A stretch of 27,199 nucleotides of DNA from an uncultured Psychrobacillus sp. (lineage in GTDB: Bacteria > Bacillota > Bacilli > Bacillales_A > Planococcaceae), in assembly GCA_934234185.1 (NCBI GenBank), contig CAKQHO010000039.1, positions 1 through 27,199 on the forward strand, read 5' to 3'. A program made the position numbers and the translations under genes. Shown one piece after another: positions 23,754 through 27,199 of this stretch; positions within the stretch are counted from its first letter, which is position 1; the number at the start of each line of letters is the position of its first letter. Under the pieces are notes generated by a model. That model was not told the origin of the DNA, did not search any database, and worked only from the letters and a program-made list of their open reading frames with translations.

Positions 23754-23908
23754 ACTAGGCAGGTCTACTGGCTCGTGCTTCCTCCTTCTGTTGGCCTTCC
23801 CACGAATTATTCGCAGTGGCATATTCAACAGTCGTCCACACTTACAGTTGCGGGGACAGCTTCGGCATTTCACCGAATTCCCTTTTAAACCATAACGGTA
23901 CCTAATAA
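23754..23908 (-). promoter_or_regulatory. Cobalamin (adenosylcobalamin-type) riboswitch
   Basis: Read on the minus strand, the region carries the B12-box hallmarks in order: GGGAATTCGGTGAAATGCCG, then AGCTGTCCCCGCAACTGTAA, then GCCACTGCG...CGTGGGAAGGCC, and the closing GAGCCAGTAGACCTGCC. Boundaries are approximate. The transcript would start just upstream. B12 binding should favour the terminator at 23617-23657 and shut off nrdE, the flavodoxin gene and nrdF. B12 riboswitches normally precede cobalamin synthesis or uptake genes or B12-independent isoenzymes. The latter case applies here, implying a B12-dependent class II reductase elsewhere. Confidence 0.93.
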
Positions 23909-23915
23909 TCTCCAA

Positions 23916-23963
23916 ATACAATATATAGTGTTTTATTCACTTAACTACCCTAACATATAGTAT
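23916..23963 (-). promoter_or_regulatory. Tandem NrdR-like boxes upstream of the nrd riboswitch
   Basis: On the minus strand the proximal site (23916-23931) reads ACACTATATATTGTAT, a near-perfect match to the NrdR consensus ACACWATATHTWGTGT. The distal site (23948-23963) reads ATACTATATGTTAGGG, a weaker match in its 3' half. The sites start 32 bp apart, the three-helical-turn spacing typical of paired NrdR boxes. The proximal site covers the expected promoter -10/start region. The NrdR gene itself is not in the window. Confidence 0.75.
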
Positions 23964-23994
23964 TTAAACTTGTACATAGGAAGAAAGTCTTTCC

Positions 23995-24023
23995 TTGTTT
24001 CGTTAGATATTTTACCATATAAT
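23995..24023 (+). promoter_or_regulatory. SigA promoter of the DUF2569 gene
   Basis: TTGTTT (23995-24000), a 17-bp spacer and a perfect TATAAT (24018-24023) lie 37 bp before the start codon. Confidence 0.75.
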
Positions 24024-24060
24024 AGAATTTGTTGAAAAATAAAGAGAGGAGCTGTATACA

Positions 24061-24555
24061 ATGACACAGGAGTTAATACAAGAAAATGAAAATTATGAGC
24101 AAGGTCCACGTGGACTTGGAGGATGGCTGATAATCCCTATCATCGGACTTTTTTTATCTCCACTTATTAATCTATTTAATATGATCCTTAACATCCAATT
24201 GATCAATTCAACTAACTGGACTAAACTTACCACCCCCGGAGGAGATTCCTATCATTCCATGTTCAAGCCTGCACTCTACTTTGAAACGGGCTGTAATGTT
24301 TTATACATTCTAATATCAATCTATTTACTTGTCCTTCTATTTCAAAAGAAGAAGCTGCTACCAAAACTCATTATTTTTTATTACATCTTTAATGTGGTGA
24401 TTGAAATACTTATTACCGTACTAGTCAACAAAATAAATGCTGATATTGGTACACCACCAGTATCCTTTAGTATTCCAGCTATTATTTCTTCTTTAATATG
24501 GATAGCGTATTTCAGGAAATCCAAACGAGTGAAAAATACATTTGTAAATGATTAA
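24061..24555 (+). CDS. DUF2569 family membrane protein
   Basis: A 164-residue membrane protein with four helices (about 22-45, 78-96, 101-122, 135-151). The family signature is visible at both ends: GPRGLGGWLIIP at about 16-27 and SKRVKNTF near the C-terminus, typical of DUF2569 proteins. Function of the family is unknown. A short polar, Glu/Asn-rich N-terminus precedes the first helix. A GAGAGGAG ribosome site and a clear SigA promoter precede the gene and a strong terminator follows, so it is a single-gene unit divergent from the nrd operon. Confidence 0.88.
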   Translation: MTQELIQENENYEQGPRGLGGWLIIPIIGLFLSPLINLFNMILNIQLINSTNWTKLTTPGGDSYHSMFKPALYFETGCNVLYILISIYLLVLLFQKKKLLPKLIIFYYIFNVVIEILITVLVNKINADIGTPPVSFSIPAIISSLIWIAYFRKSKRVKNTFVND

Positions 24556-24585
24556 AAGGCTTTGGATATACTCCAAAGCCTTTTT
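24554..24585. terminator. Bidirectional terminator between DUF2569 and uppP genes
   Basis: AAAAGGCTTTGGA (24554-24566) pairs perfectly with TCCAAAGCCTTTT (24572-24584) around 5 nt, with A and T runs on the two sides. It serves the plus-strand gene and the convergent uppP operon. Confidence 0.88.
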
Positions 24586-24598
24586 CTTGTACTACAAT

Positions 24599-25423
24599 CT
24601 AGAGAATAATAATTGCTAAAATAATTGCTAATACAATACGATAAATAGCAAATGGCGTAAGCTTGATTTTATCAATCAGCTTTAAGAAAAAGCGAATAGA
24701 TATTAGTGCAAATACAAACGCACTCACAAAGCCTACAGCATAAAACCCGAAATGATCTAGCTCTACATACTCCCAATTTTTTAATAAGGACAGGAAGCTG
24801 GCTCCAGCCATAATAGGAACAGCCATGATGAACGTGAAGTCTGCTGCTGTCTTATGGTTCATCCCTAAGAGAACCCCTCCAGAAATGGTAGATCCAGATC
24901 TCGAGAATCCTGGCCATAGGGACAGACATTGTACTAACCCTACAAGCATTGCTTGCTTATATGTAATTTTGTCCAATGAATTTGTTTTCGGATGCTTCGG
25001 ACCAAATTTATCTGCAAGAATCATAAGGATTGCACCAAGCACTAAACCAATCAATACAGTCTTTGTAGTAAACAAATGCTCATCAATGTAGTCCTCGAAT
25101 AATACTCCAAGGACACCTGCTGGGATAAGACCTACAATTACATGGGTCAGCTTTAACTGACTTCCAGGAGTAGCGTCCTTTATTTTATATAAACCTATTA
25201 AGCTCAATAATCGTTTCCAGAAGACAACCACTACCGCTAGAATTGACCCTAATTGTATAACAATTTTAAAAGTGTTAGCCGAATATTCCCCTAAAAAATC
25301 CTTTGTTTGAAGCCACATATCATCCACAATAATCATATGACCTGTTGATGAAACGGGTGCAAACTCTGTCATTCCCTCAACAAACCCTAAAATCAAAGCT
25401 TTTACTAATTCTAAAATATCCAT
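24599..25423 (-). CDS. uppP: Undecaprenyl-diphosphate phosphatase UppP (BacA)
   Basis: A 274-residue polytopic membrane enzyme that removes a phosphate from undecaprenyl pyrophosphate, regenerating the lipid carrier for peptidoglycan and wall polymers. Both conserved motifs are intact: EGMTEFAPVSSTGH at 16-29 (catalytic E16, E20, S26, H29) and PGFSRSGST at 171-179 with R175. Length is the family norm. AAGGAG lies 5 nt before the ATG. It starts 9 bp after the stop of the dedA gene and is the last gene of the metallophosphoesterase-dedA-uppP operon. Overproduction in other species gives bacitracin tolerance; no BcrR/BceR-type control is visible here. Confidence 0.95.
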   Translation of the reverse strand: MDILELVKALILGFVEGMTEFAPVSSTGHMIIVDDMWLQTKDFLGEYSANTFKIVIQLGSILAVVVVFWKRLLSLIGLYKIKDATPGSQLKLTHVIVGLIPAGVLGVLFEDYIDEHLFTTKTVLIGLVLGAILMILADKFGPKHPKTNSLDKITYKQAMLVGLVQCLSLWPGFSRSGSTISGGVLLGMNHKTAADFTFIMAVPIMAGASFLSLLKNWEYVELDHFGFYAVGFVSAFVFALISIRFFLKLIDKIKLTPFAIYRIVLAIILAIIIL

Positions 25424-25432
25424 AAAATCTCC

Positions 25433-26035
25433 TTAGTCACGTTTTTTGAAATACCAAAATAAGAATGCAATCCCTGCGATTGCGATAAGTGTATATGCTA
25501 TGTTTGAGTATACATCCATATACTCTACAATATCCTCCCAATTTTCCCCTACGGCTGCTCCAACGGAAACAAGAACCGTATTCCATATAAGTGTACCTAA
25601 TGTGGTAAATAGGAGGAAAAGGCTAAACTTCATGTTAGACATACCAGCTGGAATAGAAATAAGACTTCTAATAAGAGGCACTAGTCTTCCAAAGAAAACT
25701 GCCCAAACACCATACTTATCGAACCAAGCATCAGCCTTATGAATATCCTTGACAGTTAAACGAAGAATCTTACCATACTTTTTAACAATCTTTTCAAGTC
25801 TTTCCACATCTAATAACAGACCAATTCCATAAAGAATTGCTGCACCGACAACAGAACCTAAAGTAGAAGCTATAATAATTCCTATCTTCGTCATATTAGT
25901 AGTCGTTGTCATAAATCCTCCGAGCGTTAAAATAACCTCAGATGGAATAGGAGGAAATACATTTTCCAATAAAATTAGTAAAAACACACCAAAATATCCA
26001 AACTGGTTCATCCAGTCGGTAACCCAAGCTTCCAT
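25433..26035 (-). CDS. DedA family protein, probable undecaprenyl-phosphate translocase (UptA-like)
   Basis: A 200-residue DedA/SNARE-associated family membrane protein, nearly the length of B. subtilis YngC/UptA. It carries the acidic ENVFPPIPSE motif at 24-33 (E24, E33) and FGRLVPLIRSLISIPAG with the paired arginines R117 and R123, which are essential in studied DedA proteins. Members have been shown to return undecaprenyl phosphate from the outer to the inner leaflet. Being in one operon with uppP supports that role. The ATG overlaps the upstream stop codon (TAATG) and has CGGAGAG just upstream. Other DedA members transport other phospholipids, so the substrate remains inferred. Confidence 0.88.
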   Translation of the reverse strand: MEAWVTDWMNQFGYFGVFLLILLENVFPPIPSEVILTLGGFMTTTTNMTKIGIIIASTLGSVVGAAILYGIGLLLDVERLEKIVKKYGKILRLTVKDIHKADAWFDKYGVWAVFFGRLVPLIRSLISIPAGMSNMKFSLFLLFTTLGTLIWNTVLVSVGAAVGENWEDIVEYMDVYSNIAYTLIAIAGIAFLFWYFKKRD

Positions 26036-27123
26036 TAAAACTCTCCGTTCTCAAACTTAATTTGTATCGACCATATTTCTGACTGACTCCCTATTCGTAT
26101 AGGGGGACCCCAAAAACCAAAACCTGAAGACACGATTGCATGCATGCTCCCTTTTTTTCTATATCCATAGTCTAACTCAAATATCCTTCTAGTAAATAAG
26201 TGATTTGGCCACATTTGTCCTAGGTGTGTATGACCAGAGACATGTAAGTCTACTTTTTCTTCTTGTGGAATAAGTAAGTTGGACGGCGTATGATCCATTA
26301 CAAACCATGGAAGATGACGCTTATTAGGAGAAAGCTCTTTAAGCTGCTTCCTTTTTTTATTCGTTAAATCCTCACGGCCTGTTAAATAGAACGACTCTCC
26401 TACCTCTATGGTTTCATCTAACAGCATCCTTACATTAGAAGCCTTCATTTCTTCTATTAAAAGTGGAATTTTCCCTCCGTAGTATTCATGATTTCCTAGT
26501 ACTCCATAAATACCATACGTAGATTCAAGCTGTTTCATCACTTCGGACATGCCCTTTTTTACAAACCAAATTGGATCATCATCTACTAGATCTCCCACAA
26601 GCAATACTAAATCTGGCTTTTGTTTATTAGACTTCCTTACAAATCTCTGTAAATGTGCCTTATTGGATAATAAACCAAGATGGAAATCTGATGCAACCAC
26701 TACTTTTAACTTGTCGAGAGAAGACTCCTTTTTAGGAATGGAAATGGATAGCTCCCTAACCACTGGTGTATAGGCTTTAAAGGAGCCATAAGTAACTATC
26801 ATTAGAAAAATTACAAAGACAAACCAACCAATTAGAGCAATTTGCTCCGGAAACAAAAGCGACACTATTGTACTAATTGGAAATAAAAGAATTCCGTATT
26901 GCATCACAATCATCCAATAAGCCCCGATAATTTGAAAAAATCTCAATCGATGATTTAGTCTTGCAAAAACGATAGAGAATGCAAGGATAAACCAAATGAT
27001 ACTGAACAACCAAACTGAAACAGACAAAAACGTATTTACCCATGTCCAAACGCTCCAACCAAAGTAAACAACAATCCCTACATATATAACTAAAGCTAAT
27101 AGTATTAATCCTAATCTTTTCAT
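26035..27123 (-). CDS. Membrane-anchored metallophosphoesterase (calcineurin-like)
   Basis: A 362-residue protein. Four hydrophobic helices fill the first roughly 115 residues, followed by a calcineurin-like phosphoesterase domain with all metal motifs: SDFHLG (D146, H148), GDLVDD (D178), GNHEYY (N211, H212) and SGHTHLGQ (H298, H300). This resembles the YkuE/YkoQ-type phosphoesterases of Bacillus and the LpxH-distant, membrane-linked branch. Substrate unknown; linkage with dedA and uppP suggests a lipid-linked phosphate, but this is inference. The start is ATG 27121-27123 with GGAG 9 nt upstream; an in-frame GTG at 27138 lies within the ribosome site. The stop overlaps the dedA start. Confidence 0.88.
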   Translation of the reverse strand: MKRLGLILLALVIYVGIVVYFGWSVWTWVNTFLSVSVWLFSIIWFILAFSIVFARLNHRLRFFQIIGAYWMIVMQYGILLFPISTIVSLLFPEQIALIGWFVFVIFLMIVTYGSFKAYTPVVRELSISIPKKESSLDKLKVVVASDFHLGLLSNKAHLQRFVRKSNKQKPDLVLLVGDLVDDDPIWFVKKGMSEVMKQLESTYGIYGVLGNHEYYGGKIPLLIEEMKASNVRMLLDETIEVGESFYLTGREDLTNKKRKQLKELSPNKRHLPWFVMDHTPSNLLIPQEEKVDLHVSGHTHLGQMWPNHLFTRRIFELDYGYRKKGSMHAIVSSGFGFWGPPIRIGSQSEIWSIQIKFENGEF

Positions 27124-27155
27124 AGACGTTGTCTCCACTTTTTTACTTTTACACT

Positions 27156-27164
27156 AGTATAACA
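27156..27164 (-). promoter_or_regulatory. Extended -10 promoter of the phosphoesterase-dedA-uppP operon
   Basis: On the minus strand TG-T-TATACT, an extended -10 element, lies about 33 bp before the start. No clear -35 is seen at 17 bp, as is allowed for extended -10 promoters. Confidence 0.45.
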
Positions 27165-27199
27165 GAAATTCTTGTCCTACTCCTTCTAAGCCTCTAGAC

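Noticed and set aside
23721..23921. Minus-strand open frame (66 codons) before nrdE
   Set aside because: It lies wholly over the cobalamin riboswitch, whose conserved RNA motifs explain the sequence.
23551..23963. Possibility that the nrd leader is a T-box or another class of riboswitch
   Set aside because: The ordered B12-box motifs fit a cobalamin aptamer, and no T-box sequence (TGGNACCGCG) is present.

Overview
The window looks like a chromosomal segment of a low-G+C, spore-former-type Firmicute (Bacillaceae/Planococcaceae; genus not decidable from sequence alone). The support is: AT-rich DNA, strong AGGAGG-type ribosome sites, some TTG and GTG starts, and close relatives of Bacillus subtilis proteins (YkoF/E/D/C, SwrC with a YerO-like TetR repressor, YoaI-like hydroxylase, UppP, a UptA-like DedA protein). 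I see no insertion sequence, CRISPR array, tRNA, rRNA or phage gene.

Layout. 1-419: 5' part of a membrane protein on the minus strand, running off the left edge. 588-2301: ECF sigma factor overlapping a membrane-anchored DUF4179 (anti-sigma-like) gene. 2350-2590: decayed C-terminus of a permease. 2594-6201: minus-strand HpaB/YoaI-type flavin monooxygenase and two short-chain dehydrogenases, with an unannotated 57-residue plus-strand ORF between the dehydrogenases. 6464-9961: promoter, TPP riboswitch, terminator, then ykoFEDC, an ECF-type uptake system for a thiamine precursor. 10010-11448: atypical SDR and alpha/beta hydrolase. 11727-13528: compact minus-strand operon of XRE regulator, small membrane protein and membrane-anchored serine hydrolase, with tandem operator-like repeats upstream. 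13660-15447: DUF1697 protein and two VOC/glyoxalase-fold proteins. 15689-19699: SwrC-type RND efflux pump divergent from a TetR repressor, with a palindromic operator between the pump's -35 and -10. 19928-23590: ribonucleotide reductase operon nrdE, flavodoxin, nrdF. 24061-24555: DUF2569 membrane protein. 24599-27123: metallophosphoesterase, DedA and UppP operon.

The most notable region is the nrd control region (23617-23963). From upstream to downstream on the minus strand it holds two NrdR-like boxes 32 bp apart, a cobalamin (B12) riboswitch aptamer, and a strong intrinsic terminator just before nrdE. The oxygen-dependent reductase would thus be repressed by the nucleotide-sensing NrdR and by attenuation when B12 is plentiful. 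This implies a B12-dependent class II reductase elsewhere in the genome. The cistron between nrdE and nrdF is a flavodoxin that does not look like ordinary NrdI.

A second coherent unit is the uppP-dedA operon, which pairs the phosphatase that makes undecaprenyl phosphate with a probable transporter that flips it back across the membrane. A third, less understood unit is the XRE/small membrane protein/serine hydrolase operon at 11727-13528.
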